Shown: piece by piece, positions 1-12,026 of the stretch
Position numbering within the stretch: the stretch's first letter is position 1
How the letters are laid out: the number at the start of each line of letters is the position of its first letter
Source of the DNA: Neonectria sp. B-13
Taxonomy: Eukaryota; Ascomycota; Sordariomycetes; Hypocreales; Nectriaceae
NCBI GenBank assembly: GCA_002682825.1
Contig: NOKP01000014.1
Location: 1 to 64,000 of the forward strand
Length of the DNA stretch: 64,000 nucleotides
Direction of reading: 5' to 3'
The notes under the pieces: model-generated
Databases searched by the model: none
What the model was told of the DNA's origin: nothing
The model's input: the letters and a program-made list of their open reading frames with translations, nothing else
Translations under genes and position numbers: made by a program

Positions 1-494
1 CTAACTAAATACTAATTAGCTTAATTTAATAATTTAAATTAAGCTATAAAAATACTATTAAAATAAAGCTTAATTTAAAACTAATATTAAGCTATAGATA
101 GATTTTCTATATAAATATTCTTATAAAGAATTTAATTTAAAATATATATTCATATTTTAAAATAGTATATATTTAATTCTTTAAAATAGCTATTATATTC
201 TTTATAATAGAGAAATAGACTAAATAAAATAGCTAAGATAATTATATTTAATAAAGTATTAAATAATTAGCTTTTAACTTTATAAAAGCTCTACTTTAAT
301 TGGAATTAGTACAAGTTGTACTAGTAAATTAGTTCGTATTAGTACAGGCTTGTACTAACTAAATACTAATTTAAATTAGTTAGTATTAGTATAGGCCTGT
401 ACTAACTAAATACTAATTGTAATTAGTATGTACTAACTAAATACTAAGAAAATTAGTATTTAGTTAGTCCGGACTAACTAATTTCACAACCCTG
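1..494. mobile_element. hAT-type element, right end only
   Basis: The sequence from about 300 to 494 is full of short inverted motifs (ttagtccggactaac and variants) and ends with tttcacaaccctg. This is the inverted form of the cagggttgtgaaa terminus seen at complete copies elsewhere in the window. The left end lies outside the window or was lost, so the 8-bp target duplication cannot be checked. It appears to have landed inside an older hAT element (495-2185). Confidence 0.6.
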
Positions 495-539
495 GTCCTA
501 CCTAAACCTTTTATTCCTTATATTAAGGTCAAAAGGGCT

Positions 540-1082
540 AGAAGGCTTAAGGAAGTCTACTTCTAATTTAAGTTAGCTTATAAGTTAAAAGGAAAGGTTA
601 AATTAGCTTACTTCTTTTTCTAGTAGCTTCAGATTGCTTATTATAAGCAACTAAAGGATATTTCCACTTATAGTGTTTTTGAAAGTTAGAAGATTAGAAG
701 CCTTTAACTAGCTCAACCTTCTTATAATTACACCTATTAAAATTAGTAAGATTATTTATAAGCTTATAATAGAGCTTATAAATAAGGTTATTAATAAGAA
801 AGAAAGAAAGACTTACATTGTACAACTAATCTACATTTCCTACTCTTAACCCTCTTTTAAGGGTAAAATAACCTTCCTAAATAAGCCATATTTAAAGATA
901 TAAGCCCTAAAGCTAAGATCCTTAGAAATAGCTTATAAAGAAGAAGAGGCTATTTCAGACTCAAACCCTAATTGGTTAAGACTATCTATTTCAGAAGGGG
1001 CTAATTGGCTAGTATCTTCTGAAAAGGGATTAGTCTCAGCCTCAGACTCAAAAGGGGACTCAAATTCATCATTTGAATCCAT
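540..1082 (-). pseudogene. Possible hAT transposase N-terminal remnant
   Basis: An ATG at 1082-1080 opens about 50 codons of acidic, Ser/Glu-rich sequence (beginning MDSNDEFESPFESE) before the first stop. Readable but interrupted coding sequence continues towards 540. An acidic, low-complexity N-terminus is common in fungal hAT transposases, but I see no clear BED zinc finger, so the assignment depends on the hAT terminus upstream at 2185. Stops are of the TAG/TAA type expected from RIP. Confidence 0.35.
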
Positions 1083-1214
1083 AAGGAAGGAAAGGATAGG
1101 TTATAATAGGGAATAAGATAGAATAAATAGATTTAATAGGATAAGGAAATAAGTATTAGTTAGAGAGATATAAAGAGGTATTATATAGTTATATAGGCCT
1201 ATTAGTTAATTAAT

Positions 1215-1660
1215 AATCCTATTACTAGAATCTTCTAATTAGTAATTCTGATACTAGGATTAATAATAGTTAATTATTACTCTTATTACTAGAATCTTCT
1301 AATTAGTAATATTAAGTTTAGAACCTTTTAGAATATCTTAATTAGTAAAGTTAATTCTAGAATCCTTTAATTAATAATATTAAGTCTAGAATCTTCTAAT
1401 TAGTAATAGTAAGTTTAGAATATTCTAATTAGTAATATTAAGTCTAGAACCTTCTAGAATATCTTTATACATAAAATTAATTCTAGAATCTTTTAATTAG
1501 TAAAATTAATCCTAGGATCTTCTAATTAGTACTATTAAGTTTAGAACCTTCTAGAATATCTTTATTAATAAAAGTAATTCTAGAATCTTCTAATTAATAA
1601 TATTAATTCTATAATCTTCTATCTAATAATATTAATTATAGAATATTCTATTAAATTATT
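1215..1660. repeat. Degenerate short tandem repeats in hAT leader
   Basis: The phrase 'aatcttctaattagtaat' and close variants recur more than ten times at roughly 25-60 bp intervals, alternating with 'gaaccttctagaatatctt'. Such subterminal repeats are typical of hAT elements and may have been transposase binding sites. The repeats are too diverged to give an exact unit or copy number by eye. Confidence 0.6.
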
Positions 1661-2185
1661 AAACCTTATAATTAGTTAATTAATAGTAATAATTATAACT
1701 ATTAAATATTTTAATTAGTAACTATAGTCTATAGCTTTTAATTAAATTTAATTACTAACTTTAATGTATTATTTATACTACTAAGTATATTATATTTAAA
1801 TAGATATTAAGTAAGAAACTAATAAAAGATAGTAATAGCTTAATGAGATAATAGATTCTAGCTTAAAATTAGCTAATAGCTTAATAGCTATATAATTACT
1901 TTAAGCTATTATTTAATAACCTTTATTATTTAAATTAGTATTTTCTATTTTCTTAGTACTAATTTTATACTAAAGTACTAAAAAACTAGTATTTAGTTAG
2001 TACAGGCTTATACTAATACTAGTACTAGTTTTTTGTACTAATACTAGTACTAGTACTAGTATTTAATTAGTTAGTATACCCTTGGACTAATACTAGTCTT
2101 AGTGGACTAAATACTAACTAAATACTAACTAATTCCAACTAGTATTTAGTTAGTCTAAAATGGACTAACTAATTTCACAACCCTA

Positions 2186-2979
2186 AATATCTTACTTATA
2201 TAAATGAGATAGTCTTACCTAAAAAGGTTAGTTAAGTTCTAATTTTATATAACTTTATTACTAACCTTAATTTTATAGACTCATATTCTAGAATATTAAA
2301 GAAATAATATAATTAGATTTCCTAACTTAGCTATATTAGCTAGACACTATTTAGCTAATCTAGCTACTTTTGCAGCTATTGAAAGCACCTTTTCGATTAG
2401 TAATAATATTATTACTAAGTCAAGAAATAGGCTATTACCTAACACAGTTAGGCAGCTTATTTTGCTTAAAAGCTAGAATAGGTCTTTTAATGACTTAAAG
2501 AAGGAAAAGGAAGAAGAAGAAAATAGAGAAGAAAGTAAAGAAGAAGCTGAGGAAGAATTTGAAGATGAATAAGGGTTTTCTTAGCATGTTTTTATTAGCT
2601 ATTTTTAATTAGGCTTTTTTTTCTTATCTTTAACCTATTTTATAAGCTTTCTTTTCAATGTAAATTAATTAGTTATATTTACTATTTATTTATCTATTTA
2701 AGTAAAAAACTTTAAATATTTTAGTTAATTATTTATCTAATTATTCTATTTAAAGTTAATAATTAAGCTATTTAATATTATAATATTATATTATTAGAAT
2801 TAGTCCAATGTTGGACTAATGGACTAAAAATATTAGTTTTAGTCCAAGGGTAGACTAACTAACTAAAACTAGTCATTAGTTAGTCCAGACTAATTAAAAC
2901 TAGTCCAAGTTTTAGTCCAAGGGTGGATTAACTAAGGACTAGTTTTAATTAGTCCAGACTAACTAATTTCACAACCCTA
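2186..2979 (+). mobile_element. hAT element, 3' half with right terminus
   Basis: The segment holds the C-terminal part of a hAT transposase reading to the right, then about 230 bp of subterminal motifs (ttagtccaatgttggactaa and similar), and ends at 2979 in ctaatttcacaacccta, the family terminus with CCCTG mutated to CCCTA. The 5' half is missing; the left neighbour ends at 2185 with the same terminus in the same orientation. Confidence 0.65.
2320..2571 (+). pseudogene. hAT transposase C-terminal dimerisation domain, broken
   Basis: One frame reads about 80 codons with the hallmark hAT C-terminal dimerisation pattern: LATFAAIESTFSISNNIIT, then KSRNRLLPNTVRQLILLKS, then a stop where the family has Trp (TGG to TAG, the expected RIP change). 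After the stop comes a Glu/Lys-rich tail that ends at TAA in 2569-2571. The domain normally lets hAT transposases assemble as multimers. Only this C-terminal end remains, so it is a fragment of a dead autonomous element. Confidence 0.75.
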
Positions 2980-3138
2980 ACTATTATATTCTAAAGCTTC
3001 TATTAAAACTATCTAGGAAAACTAGAAATAGCTCTAAACCTAAAGTAAACTATAACTATTAAATAATTAGCTATTATTAGGGCTAGAAAGAAAGTTATAG
3101 AGTACGGCCTTTTTGCTAAAAGTAATATATAATATTCC

Positions 3139-3956
3139 CAGGGTTGTGAAATTAGTTAGTCCGGACTAATTAGAATTAGTATTTAGTTAGTACAGGCCTA
3201 GACTAGTACTAACTAATTTATAACTAGTATTTATTTAGTCCAGGCCTGTACTAGTACTAACTAATTTACTAGTCCAGTCTGGACTAATTGTAATTAGAGT
3301 AGGGCTATTAAATATAGGAAATCTAATTATTTAATTATAATATAAATATAGCTAATTAGACTATATAATATACTTTATAAGAATATTAAGAATAAGCTTA
3401 TTGTCACAGGGCTAGGAGGTATTCTAGCCTATACAAAGACCAATTAGCCGTTAGACCAAAAGATCAAGCAGTAATTGCAGTCACCGCAATTGCTGTACCT
3501 CACATCTGCCCTTATAACAGCCCTACACAGCACGCTGACCGCTACCGCGATAGCGGCTCGCAGGCCCTGTTACACTTATAGCTATTTTCAATAATTAAAT
3601 ATAGGCTATTTAAAGACCTACATATTTTTATATTACTAAATTCTTATACTAATTAATTATTTAAGAAATCTATTTCTAGCTAGAAATAGGTTTTAAAAAA
3701 AGCTCTATTTTATAAGCTATTTTATAGCTTAATTTAAATTTCTAGGTCTCATAAATTAGTACAGGCCTGGACTAGTACTAATACTAATTTCTATTTAGTT
3801 AGTCCAGGCCTGGACTAGTACTAGTACTAATTTTCAATTAGTTAGTCCACCCTTGGACTAATACTAGTCTTAATGGACTAAGTACTAACTAAATACTAAC
3901 TAATTTAAATTAGTATTTAGTTAGTCCAATTTGGACTAACTAATTTCACAACCCTG
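3139..3956. mobile_element. Non-autonomous hAT element (MITE) with target duplication
   Basis: It begins CAGGGTTGTGAAATTAGTTAG and ends CTAATTTCACAACCCTG as inverted termini. Flanks are aatattcc (3131-3138) and aatattcg (3957-3964), an 8-bp target duplication with one mismatch, as expected for hAT. There is no transposase inside. It was later hit by a short LTR insertion at 3402-3574. Confidence 0.85.
3402..3574 (-). mobile_element. Solo LTR (173 bp) related to the TRIM at 25.2 kb
   Basis: A GC-rich island inside the hAT MITE starts TGTCACAGGGC and ends GCCCTGTTACA, a near-perfect 11-bp inverted terminus of TG...CA type. It is flanked on both sides by CTTAT (3397-3401, 3575-3579), a 5-bp target duplication. 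It shares the stretch 'agccgttagaccaaaagatc' with both LTRs of the miniature element at 25240-25942, so it is best read as a solo LTR left after LTR-LTR recombination. The strand is inferred from that element. Confidence 0.75.
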
Positions 3957-3964
3957 AATATTCG

Positions 3965-5002
3965 TAATCCTCTTAAGTATAAGATCTAATTATAGTAGAA
4001 ATACTTAAGTTTAATTCATTAGAGGATAATAAAATCAATCTAATATATATAAACATACTAACTTAGTCTTAATTAGAAATAATTATAAGGTTAACCTTTT
4101 AGAATTCAGTTTTATTAGAATATTTCTAAGAATTTATACTAAATTCTTTATAAGAAATTAATTTAGATTCTATAGATAGTATTATTAAGAAATTAAAAGA
4201 TAAGATATAAAAGATTAAACTTCTATAAGAACTATAAAAACTTAAAGTCTAATATAAGTAACTTAAGGTAGAATAGTAATTATAATTCTTATAAAAGAAT
4301 ATATTTTTAAGATTTAAATCTTTTTATTCAAAGTAATTCTTATAGAAATATTAATAAAATAATTTTAAAAGTTTATTAAATAATAATAAAAAGATAAAAG
4401 TTAAGAATCCTTTTACCTTAAAGATATTTATTATTCTTTAAAAGAAAGATAAATAATTAAATAATCTAAATTATACTTTTAAAAGTATAAAGTATAAATA
4501 TTATAATAATAAAAAGTAAATTATTCTTACTTTTAATAATATTAATTTAAATAAATAGATTTATTAAATATAATATTTAAAATAATAATTAAAAGAAAAA
4601 TAAAAAAGACTTAAAAAGAATTAAATAGATTTAAAAGAATAAAATAAAAAGTTAATTAAAAATCCTTTAAATTAAGAAATAATAATCTTTAACTAACTAA
4701 AGAATATATAATAAAAGAAAATCTAAAGCTTTTATAATTTTTATATCTATTTTAATTTTCTAAAGAAATATACTAAGAAGGTCTTAAATAAATATTAAGT
4801 ATTCTTTTTTCTATTAAAATTATTTTTTAATTTAAAAATAAAAATTATCCTTTAGAGTAATATAAATATATTAATCTTTTAATAGAAAATAGTTTAATTA
4901 GTCTTTTAAGTCTAAAATACTTAGAAATTAGTATAAAGTACTAAGAGAAAAGAACCTTTCTTTAATACTAATATTAATATAAAAAGGAATAAATATACTC
5001 TT
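3965..5002 (+). pseudogene. Degraded G2-family Gypsy internal (gag-like) sequence
   Basis: A heavily RIP-mutated stretch. The part around 4340-4560 matches the reverse complement of about 35640-35840 (shared phrases such as 'acttttaaaagtataaagta'), so it is a plus-oriented copy of the G2 Gypsy internal region upstream of its reverse transcriptase, presumably gag. No frame stays open. It is interrupted by element A copy 1 and seems to continue after it. Confidence 0.5.
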
Positions 5003-6125
5003 TACTATTAAAACTACTATTTAGACTACTATTTCTGCTTATCCGCGATTGCACTAAACAGTCACATGTTTCCTTTGCTTGAGCTTAATAGGGGGATAGA
5101 TCTTTGGATTTTGAACCTAATTATTGACTTTTGCCCCCTCCATCTGCTGACACTAGGAACGACCATCAGGCTTCCTAGAACTCCCTCCGCCAAATCCCTC
5201 CACGCTTTATGGCCAATGTTAGAAATGACCAGATTCTCTTGCTTTCTAATGCAGTTATTACTCCTTTGGTTATAGATTAGTTATTATAATATTACTTATT
5301 AGCTATATAACCCATAAGATATAGTTATCATACTTTAGACTATTAATAAACCTCTTCTCTATATTAATAGTATTACTATTTCTTTCTAGCTTTAAAGCTA
5401 GCCCTTCTAGAAAAACCTATTCTATTATAATCTATTAGGCTATTACTCTATTAGACTAGATTCTATCTTATAATAGAATATAATAACTAAAGACTACTAA
5501 CTAAACTAATTCCTTAATCTTAGAGCATTAATTAGTTTTAATCTCTTTTATATCTTATAGATTAGACTTTTAAACTATAATTTATAGCTTAAAAATAAGA
5601 CTTAGATCTACTTAAAATAGGCTATATAGGTTATATAAGAGCCTATAGGTATAGCTTAGTAAGGGCTTATTAAGCTATAGTATAATTCAGAAGGAAGCAG
5701 TTATCTTATATAATTAGTTATATAGTCTTTATATTATATAGAAGATTAAATAGAATGCAAAGGGCCTAAAAAGCATAAAGGCTAGGCTTTTATTCTAAGG
5801 GGTTTTAGCCTTTTCTAAGATTTAGCTTTTCTAAGGTCTAGCTTTTCTAAGATCTAGCTTTTCTAAGATCTAGCTTTTCTAAGATCTAGCTTTTCTAAGA
5901 TCTAGCTTTTCTAAGATCTAGCTTTTCTAAGATCTAGCTTTTCTAGCTAATTAGGGCAGTAAAACTTATACCTTAACTTTATAGTAGAAACTTTTATCTC
6001 CTTAAGTCATTATTGCCTTAGGCTTAGGTATTAAGCCTATTATACTATTGTTTTTTCTATTTTCTTTTATACTATTTAACCTTTAGCCCCTTCTCTAGGT
6101 ATATACTACTAAGGACTATTATATC
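5003..6125 (+). mobile_element. Element A copy 1, full length
   Basis: It starts tactattaaaactactatttag and ends ggactattatatct. Both sides carry aaatatactctt (4991-5002 and 6126-6137), a 12-bp target duplication. It contains the minisatellite (8 units, 5811-5938), the most of any copy here. The first quarter reads as a short open frame (5066-5275) that is conserved only as DNA between copies and is not credible as a gene. Confidence 0.85.
5811..5947 (+). repeat. 16-bp minisatellite in element A copy 1, 8 units
   Basis: Eight head-to-tail units of TTTTCTAAGATCTAGC (two with single changes), then a short partial unit TTTTCTAGC. The same array occurs in every element A copy that spans this region: 4 units at 7964, 5 at 12810, 6 at 16676, 3 at 19755, 6 at 30775, 5 at 33551, about 6 at 38221 and 4 at 40750. 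Unit number varies between copies, which points to slippage or recombination. Confidence 0.95.
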
Positions 6126-6137
6126 TAAATATACTCT

Positions 6138-7154
6138 TAAGAATACTCTTTTAAAAAAAAGCTAATTCTTAGAAAAGAATACTAAAAAGTCTTATAACTA
6201 ACTCTAAAGAAAGAAAATTAAAAAGAAATCTAATTTAGAAAAGAAAAAAACTTTAATATTATATTTATAATAATAAAGACTATCTTATAAATATATATTC
6301 TAAGAAGAATAAAGTTTAAGTAAATATATAAGCTCTTAAGAAAAAGAAAAGAAAAGGAAAGAAATAGAAAAAGATTAATAGTTAATAAAACTAAATCCTT
6401 AGAGATTAATCCTTTTTTAATATAAATTAAACTAGTAATACTTATAAAGATTATAATTAATAATTAAAACTAATTAAAATAATTATTTTATTAAATATTT
6501 ATATTAAATTAAATATAATTAATAAATAATTTATAATTTAGCTAGGATTATAATAAAGTAATATAAAAATCCTTAAAATTAAAATAATAAATAGTTTAGT
6601 TTATTCTATAAGTTAAGCCTAAAGAGTTCTAATTATTATAATAAACTATTAAAATTAAATAGAAATCTTTATTTAGATTATAATAGAAATTAAAAGGGAT
6701 TTAAATCTAAAAGAAGATCTAATAATCCTTTTAGTATTAATACTAAAAGATCTTAAGATCCTAATAAATCTTAAAAAAAACTACTAATTATATAAGATTA
6801 AGTAATAAACCCTTAAGAAAATACCTTAATATAAGTTTTAAAGATTATATTAAAGCTTATTAAGAGTTTATAGAGTTTCTATTATAAAAGAAGATTTCTT
6901 TATTTTAAATAAAGATAAATTAATTCTACCCTAAAAGAATAATCTTTTATTTAAATTATTAAAGTATTATAATATATTCTTAATAGAAAGTATAAGTATT
7001 CTTTTATAGTTTAAAAAGATTAATTATATAATTAAGTTATTATTTAAAATAGAATTATCTTTTAATCTTATTTATTTACTTTTATAAAAAGAATATAAAA
7101 TACTATAAGAATACTTTAAGGAAAGTTTAATAAATAATTATATATAATTCTCTA
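6138..7154. repeat. RIP-saturated retroelement remnant
   Basis: No open frame and almost no CA, TG or CG. It continues the element interrupted by element A copy 1, because the target duplication is shared at both edges. It is probably more Gypsy internal sequence of the G2 type, but nothing in it is diagnostic. Confidence 0.45.
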
Positions 7155-8217
7155 TACTGTTAAAACTACTGTTTAAACTACTGTTTCTACTTATCTATGA
7201 TTGCACTAAATCATATACTTCCTTTACTTAAGCTTAACAGAGGGATAGATCTTTAGATTTTGAACCTAATTATTGACTTTTGCCCCCTCTATCCGCTGAC
7301 ACTAGGAACAACCATTAGGCTTCCTAGAACTCCCTCTGCCAAATCCCTCCATACAGCTTCATAGCTAATGTTAGAGATAACTAGATTCCCTTGGTTTCTA
7401 ATGCATTATTCCTTTAGCTATAGGTTAGTTAGAATAATATTACCTATTAACTGTATAATCTATAAGATATAAATAGGGTTATATAGCTTCTTAAGGAACT
7501 CTTTCTCTATAATAGTAATATTACTATTCTTTTCTAGCTTTAAAGCTAGTCTTTCTAGAAAGAACTATTCTATTATAATCTATTAGACTATTATTATATT
7601 AAGCTATATTTCTTCTTATAGTAGGATATTATAGCTAAAGACTATTAATTAGATTAATTTCTTAGGTCTAAAATAGTTAATTATAGGCTATTTTATATAC
7701 CTTAAGCTAGACTTTTAAGCTATAATTTATAATATAGAAATAAGGCTTAGATATTTGTTTAATTTACTATATAGGTTATATAAGAGCTTATATATATAGC
7801 TTAGTAAGGGCTTATTAAGCTATAGTATAATTCAAATGGAAGTAGTTATCTTATATAATTGATAGTATAATTATTATATTATATAGAAGGTTAAATAGAA
7901 TGTAAAAGGGTAACCTAGAAAGTGTAAAAGTTAGCTAGGCTTTTATCCTAAGGGGTTTTAGCCTTTTCTAAAATCTAGCTTTTCTAAGATCTAGCTTTTC
8001 TAAGATCTAGCTTTTCTAAGATCTAGCTTTTCTAGCTGATTAAGGCAATAAAACTTATATCTTAGCTTTATAATAGAAACTTTTATCTTCTTAAGTTATT
8101 ATTATCTTAAGCTTAAGTATTAAGTTTATTATACTATTGTTTTTTCTATTTTCTTTTATACTATTTAACCTTTAGTTCCTTCTCTAGGTATATACTACTA
8201 AGGACTATTATATTTAA
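7155..8217 (+). mobile_element. Element A copy 2, full length, no matching flanks
   Basis: It starts tactgttaaaactactgtttaa and ends ggactattatatttaa, with a 4-unit minisatellite at 7964-8027. Unlike most copies, the left flank (ataattctctat) and right flank (atattaaaagat) do not match. This suggests recombination with another element A copy or deletion of one edge. Confidence 0.8.
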
Positions 8218-8704
8218 ATATTAAAAGATTAGAAATATATTCTTAGATCTTTCTTATATAAGCCTTATAATTAATAAATAAACCTTTTAAAACCTTAAAT
8301 AGTATAAAGTAAAATATTCCTTTTATTATAAACTAAATAGTAAAACCTAGGTTAGAATAATAAAGATATAAAAGTATATAAAAGGCTTAATTAGTTACTT
8401 TAATCTAAATATCTAAAGATTAGAAAATAAGTTAGAAATAAGCTAGAAAATAAAATAATAAGAATAGAAACTTATTATAATATACTTAGTAAAAAGCTTA
8501 ATAATTATTAAGATTAAATAATATATTTTAATAGTATATTTATATTAATAAAAAGCTATTATAGTTTATATAAATAAAATTAGAATAAGTTATAATCTAA
8601 GATTAAAATAAAGAAAGAAACTTATTTTATTTTTATATTTTAAGAAAGTTTTAATAAGATTAAATTTAAGAATTAAGTCTTATACTTACTTATATATTAT
8701 TTTT
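8218..8704. repeat. RIP-degraded sequence between element A and G2 LTR
   Basis: AT-rich, no open frame and no terminus I can place. It probably belongs to the older retroelement that lies under element A copies 1 and 2. Confidence 0.4.
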
Positions 8705-8894
8705 TATAATAGGAGTACCTTTAGGATATATAGTTAAATAAGGTAGATAGATTAGAAGTAAAGTTAGTCTTCTTATTAATATATAAGCTAAAGCTTACCC
8801 TTTAATTCTAAAGAGAAGTAGGTATTTAGGTAAGAAGATATAGCTATAATATATAAGCTATATAACTAAAGTACTAAAAACTAATACTATAATA
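8705..8894 (-). repeat. G2 Gypsy LTR, 190 bp, degraded
   Basis: It aligns over its full 190 bp with the well-preserved solo LTR at 42433-42622 (shared phrases 'gctaaagcttaccctt' and 'aaagtactaaa'). Its ends were TGTTACA...TTACA before mutation, read on the minus strand. Since the G2 pol remnant to its right reads leftwards, this is the 3' LTR of G2 copy I. Confidence 0.7.
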
Positions 8895-9713
8895 ACTATC
8901 CCCTCTTAGTAATTATTACCTCTAATAACTAGTAATATACAATTTAGTAATAATAGAACTATATTTATTTTTTAGACTAATTATATTTACTTAATAGCTA
9001 TTTATAGCTAATAGGCTAATAAATAAACCCTATTACTTATAACTTATACCTTATAGTCTAAACCTACTAAGTAATTCTATATAGGTATTTAAACCTTTTC
9101 CTATTATTAGTACTTTCTTTTCCTTTCCTTCTTATTACTATTATCTCTCTTTTCTATTTTATAAGTATATCTTTAGACTTATTCTTATATTCTTAATATA
9201 ATTTCTCTTTTAGTAAAAGTAGTTCTTTTTTTCTTATATATTAATATAATTTTTTTTTTAAAATAGTTATAATACTTAAATATAATCTTACTAAGTATAT
9301 AGAGTTTATTTATAAGTTATAGAATTAATATATATATTATTTTTATTTAACTATCTTAGAGTTTTTTAAGGATCTTATCTATTACTAAGTTATTTATTAT
9401 CCTCTTAAATATCCTATAATCTATTATAAGTTCTTTAAGGCTAGATCCTTTTAGTATAATTATTATTACTTTAATAGTAAGGATTATTCTATATAAGTCT
9501 TTCTTATATATTAATAGATTATCCTTAGGGAAACTAGTACTAATTCTATTTAGCCTTTCTATTATAATAGAGTTTATTGTTTATATCTTATATTTTATTT
9601 ATATTTAGATTAATAATATTATTTATTAGTTTAACTATTCTATAAAGAATATAAAAGAAGAAGAAAAGCTATACTTTCTTTTAGTAAAGGCTTATTCGGA
9701 TCTTTATAGTATT

Positions 9714-10199
9714 TTTCTTTTTACTTTAAACAAGGTTAATTACTAGATAATATATACTCCTAATACAAAGAGGTTCTAAACTACTATTAACTACTATCTA
9801 AAGGCTCTTTAAACCCAATCCTATCCTAATCTAGCTTAGTTTACCTCTCTAATATCTCCTAGAGAGTAACTAAACACTAAGGAAACCCCTTTTTTACAAG
9901 AAGAGAAAACCCTATGCCCCTAATTAGTCCTATTACTAGGCCTAGATAGATAACTTAAACTTATTAGTAAATCAATAATGAGTAAATAATTCTAGTATAA
10001 TAGTATACTACTGCTAGGCTAGTTGGCTTTCTATAGCTATATAATATAGTATTATATAACTGCTTAGACTAGTCCCTATTGACCTAAGGGGAGGGGTTCC
10101 TTCCTACTAGTAGGAAGGTTGATTCTAGCTAGGTTTGAACTAATGACCCCTTACTTGTGCAGGGGGATTCTAAGCATATAACCACTATGCTATAGAACC
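9714..10199 (-). mobile_element. tRNA-headed SINE, copy 1 (486 bp)
   Basis: On the minus strand it starts with a tRNA-like head (GGTTCTATAGCATAGTGG as A-box region, then a mutated B-box region) and ends in an A-rich tail of the form GTAAAAAGAAA. It is flanked by ctttatagtatt on both sides (9702-9713, 10200-10211), a 12-bp target duplication. The middle about 400 bp is nearly identical to copy 2 at 13471. Together these are the defining traits of a SINE moved by a LINE-type enzyme. Confidence 0.88.
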
Positions 10200-12026
10200 C
10201 TTTATAGTATTATATACTATCTTTTAATAGCTTTTAATATCTTAGAGACTATTTATTACTAGAATTAATAACTTATTAATAAGACTATTATTATCCTTTT
10301 TTATATATAAGAATATCTTTCTACTATAATAATCTATAAGGCTCTTACTATCTAAGTCTATTATATATCTTTTTATATACTCTTTACTAACTTATTCTTA
10401 TATAGTAATAATCCTATAGTTTTAATCTATTTAGTAAGTTTTATATTTAATATTATATTTCCTTAGTTATTCTTTAATGTTTTATTTTCTATAGTAATAT
10501 AAGAACTATTAGTATATATATTAGTATATATAGTAATTAGCCTTAGGTCTTACTAATATTAATTATATAATTTAGTATATTACTTTTTATTTTATACCTT
10601 AGAAAGTTTAAGTTATTATATAAAATAATAAAGTTCCTTAGGATTATTTAAATCCTTTTATCTATTTATATCCTCTAGAGATAGATTTATTATTCTTTAG
10701 ACTTTAATTAGATTTCCTTAATATTTTATATATTATAGTCTTTAATAGTTTAATATATAGTAGAAAAAGTTATTTTATTTTTATTTTTTAGGCTAATATA
10801 CTCTAATTTTTTTATATTTAAGCTTATATTTTCTTTCTTTATATTTTTATATTTTTCTTTTCTTTTATTAGTTCTAGTCTTAATTGCCTTTAAGTATAAG
10901 TATTATTTTCTTATAAACTAAGAATTAAGCTACTATTATATTATAGTTTTATTATTATTATTTAAGAGTTAGAGAGTTTAATAGAATAGTTTCTTTATTA
11001 GCCTTAAAGTAAAGTCTCCCTAAATTAATTTATATAACCTTATATTTAGCTTTTCTTTAGCCTATTTTACTTATAGGGTTTATTATAACTCTTATCTTTC
11101 TAGTATTATTCCTTTACCTTATACTAAGCTTTCCTTTATTCTTTCTTATAATCTTTAATTACTTAATTAGTATTATTTATATTATCCTTAAGGATCTACT
11201 AATTATACTCTAAAGACTAGCCTTTCTATTTAACTAAGTAATAAAGTTTACTTTTAATCTTTTTCTTTTCCTTAATGCATTCTAGTTCTTACTTATCTTT
11301 CTTATCTTCTAGGTTAAGCATTAATAGGTCTTTACTAAGGTTTTCTATTCTATAGTACTAAGGCTTAAGAAGACTAATATAGAATATATTATAAAAGTAG
11401 TTATACTTATTAGATAAGGCTAGTTAATAAGCTTACTTACTAATCTTCTTAAGTATTCAAAAGAGCTTAATAAATCAAAAGACTAATTTCTTTTTCTCTC
11501 CTTTAAGCTTAAGGTTCTTAGTTAAAAGCCCTATTAAGTCCTCTTATTTTAAGGTAAAAAGTATATATTTTTATTATAATTTCTTAACTATCTTTTTATT
11601 ATATTTTATTAGTATTTCTTTACTTTCTCTCTAAGGTTTATTAAGTATTATATCTATATATAGATCTTTAGTACTTTTTCTTTCTAAAAGCTATTCTTAG
11701 ATCTTATAGTAAAGTTAGTATTATATCTAAATAATATTATAAATAGTAATATACTTATAATTGTATTAATAGTATTATTATAGGTATATTATACTAATTA
11801 GAATAGAATAGTTTAATTAGTTTAATTTAAGCTAATAAAGTATCTAAGATAGTATTCTAGTATTTAATTTATTCTTTCTATTTATTTATTACTTTATAGA
11901 TAAAATACTATAAAAAGCCTATATTTTATCTTAGTCTAATAATATAACTTTAATTAAAACTTACTTATAAATAGAGAATCTTAATTAGAAATAATACCTA
12001 TTAAAGGTTTATATACTAATTTTACT

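Larger units (their letters stand above)
495..2185 (-). mobile_element. Older hAT-like element, truncated, minus strand
   Basis: The right terminus reads actaatttcacaacccta at 2168-2185. On the minus strand a degraded reading frame starts at 1082, so this terminus would be the element's 5' end. The left part is cut by the hAT end at 494. The segment contains a long AT-rich leader with degenerate repeats (1215-1660) and the possible transposase N-terminus. The hAT assignment rests on the shared terminal sequence. Confidence 0.5.

Noticed and set aside
5811..5947. CRISPR-like array from the regular 16-bp repeats
   Set aside because: Units are directly adjacent with no spacers, lie inside a eukaryotic transposon family, and recur in each copy; it is a minisatellite.
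10128..10199. Functional tRNA gene
   Set aside because: A and B boxes are present, but the anticodon arm does not fold and the sequence continues into a SINE body with target duplications.
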